Shown: piece by piece, positions 12,482 to 24,830 of the stretch | Position numbering within the stretch: position 1 is the stretch's first letter | Layout: the number at the start of each line of letters is the position of its first letter | NCBI RefSeq assembly: GCF_040954835.1 | Contig: NC_090698.1 | Span: 742,501-806,500, forward strand | DNA from: Lepisosteus oculatus | Taxonomy: Eukaryota; Chordata; Actinopteri; Semionotiformes; Lepisosteidae | Direction of reading: 5' to 3' | Length of the DNA stretch: 64,000 nt | Translations under genes and position numbers: made by a program | The notes under the pieces: generated by a model | Database searches by the model: none | What the model was told of the DNA's origin: nothing | Seen by the model: only the letters and a program-made list of their open reading frames with translations

Positions 12482-12517
12482 CGCGCTCTGTCGCTCATCC
12501 TGCCTTGCCCAAATGCT
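12482..12517 (-). other. ARHGAP35: Probable 5' UTR part of the ARHGAP35 first coding exon
   Basis: Upstream of the ATG, minus-strand sequence shows a pyrimidine-rich tract ending CCTCCTCTTTAG (AG at 12519-12518). This is the best-looking splice acceptor just 5' of the start codon and would leave a 36-nt 5' UTR on this exon. Vertebrate ARHGAP35 has a non-coding exon far upstream, so an acceptor is expected here. The exact site is inferred. Confidence 0.45.
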
Positions 12518-15500
12518 CTAAAGAGGAGGCCGTGTTGCGCTTCCATGCAACTTTTTAATCCTCGCAAATGTTTTAACCTCCTCCGTTTCACAGCTAGCTT
12601 TGTGATTCTATTACAGGGGGTTTATTTTATTGTCCCACGGAAGGCTGGGTGAGAGGGACAGAAAAGGGGAAAGAGGGAAGGAGGGAGGGTGGGCAGGATA
12701 AGGGGGAAACGGGAAGAGGCCGCTGGGACTAGGAGTGCAGGCAGGCAAGTGCTCTAGTGTGGCCCATTGCTTCTCCACGACAGCGTCTTCTTGCAGCACT
12801 GGAAGCAGCCTAGGGGGTGTCAGTGTTGGTGAGCTTGGATCTGCCCCTGAGGAGAGAAAGGAGAGGAGCAGTGGTAAGTAAGTGCAGTCTGCAGCTGAGT
12901 GGCACTCCTGTAGCAGTCTTGAAACCGATACCAGCATTACAGTGATGACAGAGGTTCCAGTCAGACCTGCTGCTGCCAGATAGCACAAACTAATGGAGAA
13001 TGTATCTTTAGCTGTCAAATGCTCCATGCATGTTTCCCAACTTACAATTATCCTCAGCTCAAACTTACAACTCAGTTCCCACAGAAAACATCACTTTGTG
13101 TTTTGCACAAGCCTAAAGGAGACAACACAGATGTGAAGCTTCATCAAGTATCAAACTGCACAGCCTGTTTCCTGGATGGCCACTGTACTACAACTCGTTC
13201 CTCGTAACCAGTCATAATAGACCACTGGCAGCCAGCATTTGTAATTCATTAAAGGCCCCCCCCCCCCAGCCCCCCTGAAGAGCAGATGGACTGTGTGCCA
13301 TTAAGCTCCAATATTACCACTTTTACAGTTTCACTCTCTCCTGTCAGGTCAAAATACTGCTGTTCTAAACCAAACAGCCAGAACACAGGAGCTGAGAATT
13401 GACTGCAAGTAAAGAGATGCAGGACAGGTGGTCCAGGGTTCCTGGAAGAGACAATGCCAATGCTTCACAATCCACAGTGATGTGGAGAGCAGGAGGACGT
13501 GTGTTGGAGACAACAACTCTTTTGTTGTCCAAAGTAAACTACCTCTTCTGTTCGGTTGTATACAATTCCTGAGGAATTAAGCAAAACTGTCTCTTCTCTG
13601 TTTTCATGCTTGGCCAAATAACACTAGAGGGTGTACCCAACCTTTCCTGGGGCTGTCGGAGGTCAACACCCACAAATGACCAGACACACCGGATATGTTT
13701 ATGAGTGTCGAGGACAGGGCTGCTGTAAGCTCACACTTGGCGGATATCTCCTACAGAAAGAACGCAGACAGAATTCCAGACGGGTCACAGACAGTCAGGA
13801 CAGCAGCGGACCTCCCTCCCGGACAGAAAATTTGAAGTGAGCAGGTTTATTCATGGGGCAGTTCAGTCGAGTTCCTCAGAGATGAAACTGGAGACTGAAC
13901 TGTTGCCAGAGGCTATTCATAGATACTGAGCTAGTTCCAGCATGCGAATGAGACCCACCTTTAACTACTGTACCGAGTCCTGAGCTGCTACACTTTCTGA
14001 TGAAGCGTTTACTGCTACATTTATAACTGAGACAGTAGGTGACACTTGACCAGCTACATTAAGCTACATTAATCCCATACAAGAAAACAACCCCAACCAG
14101 ACAATCCTCTGAAGGATGAGCAGCAGCTCAAATGATGCCATTTTCACAGCCTCCCTTCATCTCTGAGCAGCTTATTTTAACAGCCTCACAGAGCCGGCGC
14201 TGAAGCTGAAACGCACACCCAGGCAGGCTTCCAACTAGACCAAGGCCGCATCAAAGGAACCGACTCTGCGCGGCGCAGGCTGCTCCAGACTCCAGCCGCT
14301 ACGCTGCATCTAAGAAAAGACTCCTTGCACACAATTCCCCACTCAGCCCCAGCAGGACACACGGGCAGCTTGTGCTGAGCAGAGAAGGAAGGGAGATTCC
14401 TCCACAACTGAAGCTGCACATTCCTCAGGCCTCAAGCAGCTGGAACCAGGTCCGGCATTCCATGCTTCACTTCTGGTTGAAAAAGGACCACACCAAACCA
14501 GGAGAAGGAGGGGAGCAGCCATTAAACCTGTGCAGTTCATTCTGTAACTATCTGACAACCCACTTGAGAGTTGATCGACTTCAGGCGTGGATGACATAAT
14601 GTTGTCAGCCACTCAGGAACGACCCTGGGCGCTGAGTTAGGACTGGGGGGAGGCAAAAGAAGGCAGGAAAGTACCTCTTCATCCTTCAGCACCTGGAGCT
14701 GCTCAGGGCCTTTACACTCACTCACAAGGAGCGGCCCTTAATGAGCTCGGACCCCTCCGGGAGAGACGGGCTGCTCTGCTCTGAGTCAGCACGCTGACCC
14801 CAATGAGATCATCTGGAGACGCTCCATCACGCCCGGCGCTGCCCCAGCGGAGAGCTGCGGGCCTGTGGGAACACGCCCCCCACAGCTGCCCTCCCGACCC
14901 CCCTCCACCTTCACGCCGAGCCAGCACAGAAACGCCAGCGCGCCTGGAGGGAACGCAGTGCGCAGACAAGCTGCAGATTTGAAACATCATCTCCAGTTCC
15001 TGCTTGGATAAAAACCTGGACTTCTAGTTTGGGGGGTATGCCAGGAACCGCAGAGCACAGCCTCGTCAGGTTTTTGTATTTTTTTTATGTTCGCCAAGTA
15101 GAGACCTGCGCAGACAGCTCATGGAGTCACTCCTCTTCAACAATAATAAAAAGGCTGTGAGAATCACTGTGCAGCAGGAAAACAACTGCTTTGCTCACAC
15201 CGCCATGTGGGAAAGGGTTCAGCTTCCAGCTGCAGCCTGATGTGGGCTGAGCGCGATGCACATCTGTAATTTCCTGTGGGAAAGTCCTAATTTACCAGCA
15301 GCCCCACAAAAACGCAGAACTGGATGTCTTACAGCCATTCAAGAACAACTCACAGACAAAAATACAAAAACACATTAATATCCAGAAGGTGATCTAGGTC
15401 AGGCAAGGCGAGCACCTGCAGATCGATAAAGCTGTGCATTAAGAAGGCCAATCCAGGCACGGTTTATTCATACTTCACTCCTGCAAGTTCATCTTTGAGC

Positions 15501-17899
15501 TTGCAGGGTTTTGTGTAATTAGTGAGAGATTATTACGCCTCCTCTGTCACAAAATCATGGAGCAGAGTCCTGCCACTCACTGGAAACTGGAAACTGAGGA
15601 GAAGAGACCCCATTGTTCACTGCAGCCCCACAGGGGGTACAACCAGCGCTGACAAGTGGCTTCCAGCACCTCAGATCTGTGTCCAGCCAGATCAACTCAA
15701 TTTCTTTTCTCCGGCAGCAAAGTTTCACTGACAAAATTACTCTGCCTTCATAAAGACTTGTCCGGCTGGAGTCCTCCTTCGTGCTGCTTTTATCAGTGCC
15801 CACGGCTGGTTATTAGTCATTTAACACAGCAGTAACAGTCAACATGCTCTGGGCACGCTGACCAAGAAATGGGAACACTCTTCTGGCAAAAGCATCGGTA
15901 GTGCACTGTTCTGCAGAGCTCTGACCTTTTGCTGTCCTTCAGTGTCAAACTTTCACAGCTCTGTCTCATTTAGGAGAATTTGTCAGATTATTCAAATTAT
16001 TTCAACTCTCCTGGCATGTTCATGACCAGTTGCTCACTAAGCAGGCTCGATTTTGGATCTGAAGAATTTTGGGGTGATGCATCTTGTACACTTCACAATT
16101 AGCAATCAACCTGACAAAATGACTTTTTACAGCAAAGGATCATTTTACCAACTTGTCATACAAGTGACTACATTTTTGGGAATTTGCTTTTGGGGACAGG
16201 GCTTTCTCGGAAGATAATTGGCCCATTCAGCATCCGATTCATCTACGCCTGTAAAACACCTTCTTCTCTCTTGATTTTCACCGCCTGCGCTGCATTTGAA
16301 ATTAGTCGATTAGGTGAAGCATCCCCTACCCAGCCACAAGCTGGTGTTCTCCAGCCAGCACCAGATGCTAGATGTTTCAAGCACACTGACTCAATCAGAG
16401 TGAATCTGCACAGACAGATGTGTGAAGTTAAAACATTAACTAATTAGTCTGGCTGAAATGTTGATTTCTGCTTCAGCAATACAAACAGCATGAGAGGCTG
16501 TAGCCTGTAGAGGATGGCTCTCCAATGTCTCATTATCTTTGGTTGATCTGGAAGAAACACAGAGTGGAATTGTTCAAAACGACTGGACATGTTGCAATTA
16601 AGACACTTTAACTACTTTCCTTCTTCAAAGTGGTGTCTTTGAATTTTAAGTTTCCACAGAGGCGTGGGCACCACAAGATAGTACTGCCACCTCCTCAGGC
16701 ATGAAGGCTGCCCATGCAGAGAAGAACGACCCTCTGGAGACACACAGCAATGCCAAACGACAAGCAGCCCAATGCTCCTGAGGCCTGGAGTGGAAGGAGC
16801 AGGACAAGGGAGGGGCCAGCCTGCAGCTGCTCTGCGCAGTCGCAGACGCAGCCCTCGCCTGAGGTTCAGACCCCAGCTCTGCGCAGACTTGTCAAAGCTC
16901 ATGTTTGATAGGAGCAGGAGCAGTGTGCAAATGACAGGCTGTTTCAGGCACAAAGCCTGTTTTTGAGATTGAAAAGGTGTGGGTAGGAGTGTAACCAACT
17001 ACAAATCCCTTCAATTAGGCTGCAAGTGGGAAGAGAGCTGTGTTCTGATCTGAGATAGTACCTTCTCCAACGGGAGATTTCAGAAATAAAAGTGAACTTA
17101 TAAAGGACACAAGATGATAGAGCATGCCTAAAAAAAGCTGCATTCTGGTGCTCTTATCTGTACTTTAGGAATGTGGGAGCAGGGAGACTCCGGCAGGCAG
17201 ATCCCTGTGGAGCTCAGCAGGCAGGGGCAGACAGCGGAATGGAATGTTCTGTTACCCTGAGCACCGCATGTGCTTCATCAATGACAGAGAACCCAGCTCT
17301 CAAACTCTGAAATTCAAAAGCTAATCCCAATGTTTTAGCAGAACATCCCATCAAGCATCCCCTCCCCCAGTAAGACAGGAACCCAGACAGCTGGGTAAGA
17401 GATCTGAATAAACCCTAACTTGAAGACAGGGGCTCAAGGCCTCGCCCGATCGCCATCAATCAGACGCAGTGCAGGAGTAGCCATTTCGGAGGGGGGAGTC
17501 TTGCGAATGAAGTGCTTCCTGATGCGATATGAAAGAGGAAATCGAGCGCTGGAGATCCCGGAGCGAGCCCACTGCAGCAAGCCTGCCGCTGCTGTAATGT
17601 CACTAATGCACTGCCAGCGCTGGCCCCCTCCCCCTCGCTCTCTCCGGGGACCCAGCCTGCATTAGTGCAGCGGCAGGGCCGCGCGGGAGCCTGCCTACAG
17701 AGCACATTCGCCGCACTAGAAGCTCTCTAATGGGCTGAGGGGGGTGCAGGTGGGGGTGGGGGCAGACTTGGGTAAATACCCCGGCCCTGTCAGCTGTGGA
17801 GGCGCTCAGGAAGACACTTCTGATCGCAGTTCTGCTCTGCTATTCTGCGAAGGAAGCCCCTATCCCAACGGCCTGGATTCCACATGCAAACCCACCCGT

Positions 17900-18036
17900 A
17901 CAGCCTGCAAACTCACACACACTCACATACTCACAAACAGACACACAACACACTCACACACATACTAACCATGCACACACTCGCACACACATTCACATAC
18001 TCACAAACACACTCTCACTCAAGCACGCACGCGCAG
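17900..18036. repeat. Degenerate CA-rich microsatellite
   Basis: Imperfect CACA/CTCACA/CATACTCACA units repeat over about 130 bp. It lies in the long ARHGAP35 intron. There is no gene. Confidence 0.85.
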
Positions 18037-20569
18037 TTTCTTCACCATCAGAGCCGGCGCCGCAGCTCTGCACTGCACTACAACACAGGCTCCTGTAATC
18101 CACTAGGGATTTGATCAGGGATTATGGACCTCAGGATTAGGGTGTCACAGCCTTTAGTGCAATCCCAGAACGCTCCCGTCAGCAGCCTGGACTGTGTGGG
18201 CTGAAGAGAGAGAAGCTGCAGGCAACACGGCCCACCTGAATGACGGGGAGACCAGCAATGGGATTAGGTGTTAGCAGGATCCAACCCCCAGTGGTCTGCC
18301 TGGATGGACCAGAACTGGGGGCCGTTTTGGAAAACTAACCACCAGTGTGTAGTGATGGGCAACTCCCCTCCTTTAATCCTGAGCTGGGATAACTGCTGGG
18401 ACCTCACCGCAGGCACTCCCCACACCAGTCTTCGACCAGCGGCCTCCACCGGGCAAAACCCTAATCCTCACCTCAGCGCGGAACACACCCCTAATGTTAC
18501 AGAACTGTTTATCACGTCACTAATATGTTTACAGACAGCTACAATGGATATCTAAACTGAAGTGTTACCACAAACCTAACGAGCTAATCTCCAAGAGTTG
18601 CTCAGTAAACCAGTGCTGCTCCAAACATCGTGTCCTGGCCTGTGAGGGTTTCCCATCTGTCCCTGCTCTCGCCGAACCCCGAGTCTGCATCGCTGCTCTG
18701 CCCCGGGCCCTTCCCACACCGGTCACCAGTGTCCAGTCACCAGCAGCGCTCAGGTCTGCACACGCCTCAGCACGTGGAGTTGCCAGAACTTTCAAACTTC
18801 ACAGTGAAGGAGGATTGAACACAAGTCACCAGAAGACTGTCTGCTTCGACTTCCACGATTAGAAACATCACCCACAGGGAGCTCCGAGACAGCCGGATCA
18901 CAGCCGGTCTCCGGAGGGCCTCAGCTGGTGAACCCTGTGCAGCTGGAGCAGCAGCTGGAGAAGCACCTGGCCCGACCCGACCCAGCGGGTGACTCGCTCG
19001 GAGAAGAGCTCTGCTTTCGGTGGACATGCAGTCCCGCGCACTCCCTGCAGGATCGGCCCTGCAGGATCCAAGAGTTTTCCAGAAAACCGGATAATCACAA
19101 TCCCCTGTGCAGAGATGCAGTCCATTAGACTGGCAGACAGACAAGGTGGCAGCATTGAGCTCACAGGGCTCCCAATTCCTATTCCTTCAACTATCTTTAG
19201 AACAGAGCTGCTAGTTTCCTGCTGCCAGCAACAGAGCCCTTATGTCTTGTAATCACTCTCTAAACATTTTGGTCCCATACATGTCTATCTACTCGAAACA
19301 CAAGGGCTTCCCTTGCGATAACGCACTACTCTGCAGTGAGGTCCTCTTCTCTCTCATGTACCAGAGGGCTGCTAAGACGCTGCCCGGCTCTCCAGCATCT
19401 TCACAGAGCACCTGTCCACCTCACCCACAGGGCAGGCGGGGATCCTGGAGCTCCAGCAGCGGGCCCGCCTGCCCCTCCACTGTCTCAGCACAGCAGCAGC
19501 TCCACAGCTGGGTCGAGACAGAGCCTGAGTTCACGGGCCGCTAGGCTGAACCACACTGAACCACAACACCTGGAATCCTGCGAAGGCTGAAGGGCACAGC
19601 CCCGTGGGTAACTCATCGAGGGCTGCTTCCTATCCCGGCTCACACAGGTTCACCCCACCTCTCGCGGCTCGCGAATCCTCAGGCCTGAGCTCTCCTGGGC
19701 CCTGAGTCTGGGCCCTGGCTGCAGGAACAGAGAAGCAAAGAACTTCCCAGTGTGACAGGAAGGCTGATCGGCTGCCTCTCTTCTCCCGCGCTCCTTCTCG
19801 CACACGGGAAGTACTGCACCATGGACTCCTGCAACCAATTAAGCCGGATATGACAGTGTGCGACTGCGTGGGGATTCATGGATCTCAGCCAGCCACCCGT
19901 TTCCTGTGTCGTCGGCCGGTGACGGTGCTCCATGTGAACTGTACGAGGACCAGCCCAGCGCTCAGGGCAGCCTGCGTGCACAGAGCTCTCCGCCAGAGCA
20001 ACGCCACTGGGGTTGACTCTCGCATGTGCTGGAGTAACTCAGCTCCCCTGGGGAGAGATGCACCCAGAGCAAACTGATGAAGCAGACCCTCCCATGCCTT
20101 GACTACAGGCACAAACCAGCTGAGAGGTGCTAGGTGCAGCAGGCTGTACAACCACACTTGTGTGTGGGACACACCCAGGTCCCACAGCACGTGCAGAAGC
20201 CTGCTCGCAGTCTCTCGCTAATGAAGGCGCTGATCTACAAGGCACTCCCTCACAACTACACACAACGACGCAGTCAGGAGACCGAAAGAAACGAAGCTCT
20301 CGGGTGCGTCCTTACTGTTGCCAAAGCTACTGAGGAACAGCTGCATTCCAGATGCTCGGAACCACGCCCATATCTCATATAGTGACTTTCACAGCTGCAT
20401 TTTACAATCATCTTGAAAAACTGCAAGAGGAACGAAGCAGTAAAGAAGCGAATGTAAGGTGAGCTAAACCACCTGCTACTCTAAATCACTGGACACCAGA
20501 GGTATCGCTTGTCAAGAAAAAACACCAACAGGCACAAGTGGAAACTGTGTGAATGTGCAATTAAAAGCA

Positions 20570-20765
20570 CTTTAAACAAGAAGAAGCAGCACTTCTGTAC
20601 ACACAGACTGGTAGGAGTGTGGATCAAGCTGCCCAGCCATGTTATTAAAGTCGACACCTACATGAACTCATCTGGGTTTAATTCATGACAAACTACCTAT
20701 GGGCCAGATGAGTCCAATGGCTCCTCTTGTCTGGGACTGCTCTCATGTTCTGAGGTACTAAACAT
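20570..20765 (+). mobile_element. LINE 3' end relic
   Basis: The frame HFCTHRLVGVWIKLPSHVI matches the LINE reverse transcriptase C-terminus. It is followed by the usual AACTCATCTGGGTTTAATTC and GGGCCAGATGAGTCCAATGG tail. Only the last part of the element is present. Confidence 0.65.
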
Positions 20766-21403
20766 AAACACAAGAAACAGCAGATGACAGGGAAGACAGA
20801 TTGAGGGAGACATGCACTTTAACAGGTACTAAGATTTGTACTCAGACCTACATCTCACAAGCCTCCGACGTGGACGTACTGAAGAAATCAAGTGACGTCT
20901 GCAGGAAGGTGGCTGCTGCTGGTTCTGCTTTCGCCACGCTGACCTCTGGACGACCATGAACTCCAAGCCAGCCCTTGCCCGACTCTCACACGGCGGACAG
21001 CAGCACCGGCAGCCAAGTCACTGAGCAGAGGTGCTGATTCTCGTTTCGTTAAAAGTCCGTTTATGGCTCCATTACAATAAGAACTTTTCATCTGAATGAA
21101 GCAGCCTGACATTTACCTCCACGCCCCAACCTTCACACAGATAAAACTCGTTAACAGCTAATGTCACCGTCATTCAAACCCTCCCACCTTGGCTATTTAA
21201 TCAAATTTTTTAACAATCCTTTCTGCCCTAATCTTGGAGGTTTACGACCTCCCCTGTTAAATGCCTGTGATTAGCTCCGGCACATTGTTATTAGCCGACT
21301 TTCTGTATCTCATGACTGATGTGTCCCTGTTGTCGCACTGTACACAGTTCCCAGCCAGCTGGAAAGAGTCCCCTCCCCCCTCCCTCCACTCACACGCCTT
21401 CCA

Positions 21404-21521
21404 CCAATCAGGGACCCGTCACCCCCAGCAACGGAGTTGGGCCGGGTCCGGCCTAGTGATGTCACAGGAGTCTTTTTTTTTTTATGGGAGATATAAAGCC
21501 CTGGAATGAGGAAGGTGTGCA
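21404..21521 (+). promoter_or_regulatory. Orphan TATA-type promoter-like motif array
   Basis: In order on the plus strand: CCAAT (21404-21408), CRE/ATF-like TGATGTCA (21457-21464), TATAAAG (21492-21498), and an initiator-like CATCAG around 21521, 29 bp from the TATA start. Spacing is what a Pol II core promoter would show. No coding exon is recognisable downstream. It lies antisense in the inferred ARHGAP35 intron 1, so it might drive a non-coding RNA or be chance. Confidence 0.35.
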
Positions 21522-22194
21522 TCAGGCAGGTTGCCAGCGAGAGCAGGCAGGCAGGCATGTTAACACTTTCCTTCCCCAGCCCTACGCGCAGAAACATCTA
21601 CATCGATATACAAGGGGGGTGAAAGCACTCTCTTCGAGTAACCGTGTACATACATGTGGTGACATGCAATGAACCCAATTATATGAAAACTCATGTTCAT
21701 GCTACGATCTTGCACATAACCTAATTGCAGTAGGTCTTCCTCCCGCTATACCACTGTGAATCTTGTAGTGGCTTTTCTAATAAATTCAGATCAGATCTCT
21801 TAACAACACTCATGTCCTGGAAGCAGAAACACGGCATTTAGCTGAGCTAGCCAGGACGTGGGAAACCCAAACTGGGTTGAACACCAGCAGAAGAAGAGCC
21901 AGTGGAGAGAAAAGAATGGAGTTGGGGTTCTTTGGAATAGAACCCCAGAATGCAGCCTCCCTACTGTATTTGAATCATCCCCTTCCTCTGTTCAGAGCTG
22001 GTACCACCTCTTACTACTGCTCTGAGCTGGAACTGAAGTGCCTCTGGTTAACAGCAGCTCAGGCTTTGCTCCCTGCTAATGCCAACTGATCTGGCACAGC
22101 TAGAGGCTGCAGCGAAGAACCACTGTTAGACTGGAAAGGCACTGTTCAGCAGCTCAGAAATGGCGCATGCCTCACACGTGGAAATGCACATAAA

Positions 22195-22370
22195 ACTGAG
22201 AACAGGAGGCACTTCCCTCCACAGAGGGCTGTGCGAATCTGGAACAGGCAACCCAGGTACATTGCTGAAGTTGAAGAGACCACAGAGAGATCCCAAGATT
22301 AATTAGCTCCTAACTAGCTAACAGGCTGGACAGGCCAATGTCTCCTCTCGTCTGTGACCCTTCCTAAGAG
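22195..22370 (+). mobile_element. LINE 3' end relic
   Basis: The frame NRRHFPPQRAVRIWNRQPRY and the tail with GATTAATTAGCTCCTAACTA and GGACAGGCCAATGTCTCCTC are a diverged copy of the same LINE end. Confidence 0.6.
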
Positions 22371-23704
22371 CTGGGCTGCTCTGTTCACCCGGTCAGGTCC
22401 GCAGGACCACGCTGGAGCTCCCGGACCAGAACACGCAGCCCGGCGCACGTGTAGACCCGACAGAGGACTCACACCCCTCAAACCCACACAGACCCCAGCG
22501 CTCGCCGCGCTGCAGCTGGGGAGCAAAGGGACTCTGCTTTCACTTGCCCCGCTCCTTCAGGGAAGGGATCTGATTGGTTTGGGGGCACGGGGGCGAGAGC
22601 GAACACGCCCACATGAATGACCTGGAGGCAGCTGGTTCGGAACATCAAAAAAGCTGCGATAACATCTCCAGCAAGAAGGGTGTGAAAGAAAAACAATCAT
22701 GCAGGTTTAACAGGGAGAGAGGAGAAAGAAACTTCTGTAACGGAGTGAAGAAAAACAGCTCCCAGCCCCTCGGGGGTTCACTAGAGGAGAACCCCAATCT
22801 GAAATACTGGCACCCCCATCTGGGTGTTAGCACCCTCTCTGATGACCACATCCCACCCTCCTACCAGCACTCCTCCTGGTGAGGTGTCCCAGGACAGTTC
22901 CAAGACCAGTTCTAGTTCCGGTCAGGCCATAGAGCTGTCCTGTTGGGGTTCGAGGGTGATCGGTGCCGGTGCCAACAGCTCTGGGCCTGGCCGGCTGGAA
23001 GAACCAGCAAACCTGAACAGTGTGTAAGGGAACCAGGAACAGTGTCCCTGCCAGGCCGGGTGGTTCCAAAGCTCATTTGGATCACACCAAGTGGACTGAA
23101 AAGGGTGCCATATAAGAGTCTGAGGACTGCGGCCCCCTGAGCAGACCCTGGGCACGAGGGCAGGGGCCTGCGGGAGGGGCTCAGGTCATTTGAGGTCAAG
23201 CACCCCCAGAGCGCAGGAAACATTTGTCCATTTTCCCCAAAAAACACTCTACACAAGAGTAAACTTAAAGACACAGAAAAGGAACCAGCTTGACAGAATC
23301 AGATAAACCAACAAGCAGACCCCAGACAAACCCCCGCCCTGGAGAGAAATGATTTCTCAACCCCTAGCAGCGCAGCTGCAGAACAGCTCCACAGCTCCCT
23401 GGCTCTCCGGGCCTGGTCTGCGCCCACACCCCTGCGGCCTGCGCGGCGCTCAGAGAAAATAAAAGACTCAGAGTCGTTTCCATGTGCTGCCAGGTAATGG
23501 CAAAGGGCACCAGATAATACGCAAGTGAGTAATTTCTTCCCCTGCCACCCTGTTGAAAGCCCCAGGGCCACAGTGGTGCACAGTTCATTCAAGGGCAGCT
23601 AAAGAGCTGTTGACCAGCCTGCCTCCCCACAGCCCTCAGCCACTGTGCACCAGGGCACAGTCATCAGTCAACCATTAGCCAGAGGACCCTGAAAGTTCAG
23701 GTGC

Positions 23705-23860
23705 AGTGAACTTCAAACAGAGATTATGGAGCAGATCGTTACACAATGGGTTGTGGGGGTGTGGAACAAGATACCCAGCCGGGCTGTTAAAGCTGATACC
23801 TATGCTCCTTTTGAGAAACAGCTGGATCCTCGGATCACTGCGCTGGACCTTTCCTGTGTT
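23705..23860 (+). mobile_element. LINE 3' end relic
   Basis: The frame VTQWVVGVWNKIPSRAVKAD matches the LINE reverse transcriptase C-terminus; the usual heptad before it is altered. It is 5' truncated. Confidence 0.6.
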
Positions 23861-24554
23861 TGGAGATTATACCAGGTGCTGGATATTTCATTCTTGTTGC
23901 TTTGTTTTAGGGCTCTGGATTAAAAAAAGCATCGTTCAATCAATTCAATCAAAACACCTTAGAAAACCCTGGAACGTCTCGTTGTGCCGCGCAGGGGCGC
24001 GTGAGCCTGACTCGGCGGAAAGAAAGAGGTGCTCTGCTGTGCCACCGGCCTGCCCCTCGCTGGGCCGCCCGCGGTCAGGGCACAGCCCCGCGCTATCTGC
24101 CCCGCCGCTCGCGTGGGAGGGAAGCTGCAGAACGGGATTCTCGATATCAGACTTCCGAGAAGGGTCAAACTGTGGTTTTAGTGTTCAAGTTAATTTTGCT
24201 TGGAAAGAGTTTACAAAAATAACCCCTGAGCCGTGAGCGCAGGAAGCGAGATAAACGAGGCCCGCTCGGCGCTCCTGCGCCCGGTGACGAAGGGGAGGCG
24301 CGGAGCATCGCTGCAGCAGCACAGGCCCAGTGAGCGCCCCTTGCCGCACAGCCCCTGCCTCCTCCCTCCTAGCCCGCCACAGAAATCCCTGCGGCCCCTT
24401 CCACCCGCATCCCACCAGTGCCGAGCGGCTGCACGGCAGGAGTGATTAATGCCCCAGAATCCCATTCCCACAGATTCAAGACTACAGCAGGGGGAGAGCA
24501 GCCTGATCGCTCTGCACCTGAGGCCACCTGGCTGATCCCAGGATCTCCTCCAGC

Positions 24555-24830
24555 CAGAGGATCGGCTTGTTCCACACACCCACTACCCTTTGGGAGAAGT
24601 GCCTTTGAGTACCGGATTTAAATTCACTTGCACAGTGTCCTCTTGGGCCCCCTGGCTCGTGTCTGACTCATTCATGAAGTTCTCAGGGGTGACTCTGTTG
24701 TTGCCTTTAAGTACTTGTAACAGGTCCCTCCGCAGTCTGCTCAAGAGCAGAAAGGTTCAGTTCTTTCAGCCTGTCAGTGTAGCACATTCCCTTAAGACCT
24801 GCAATACATCTAGTTGGAGTGATTCTAGAG
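24555..24830 (-). mobile_element. LINE 3' ORF relic
   Basis: Read on the minus strand the segment goes from LKELNLSALEQ through a RRDLLQVLKGNN-like part to the PKGSGCVEQ end, a frameshifted version of the LINE C-terminal ORF. It covers slightly more of the ORF than the other relics. Confidence 0.6.
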
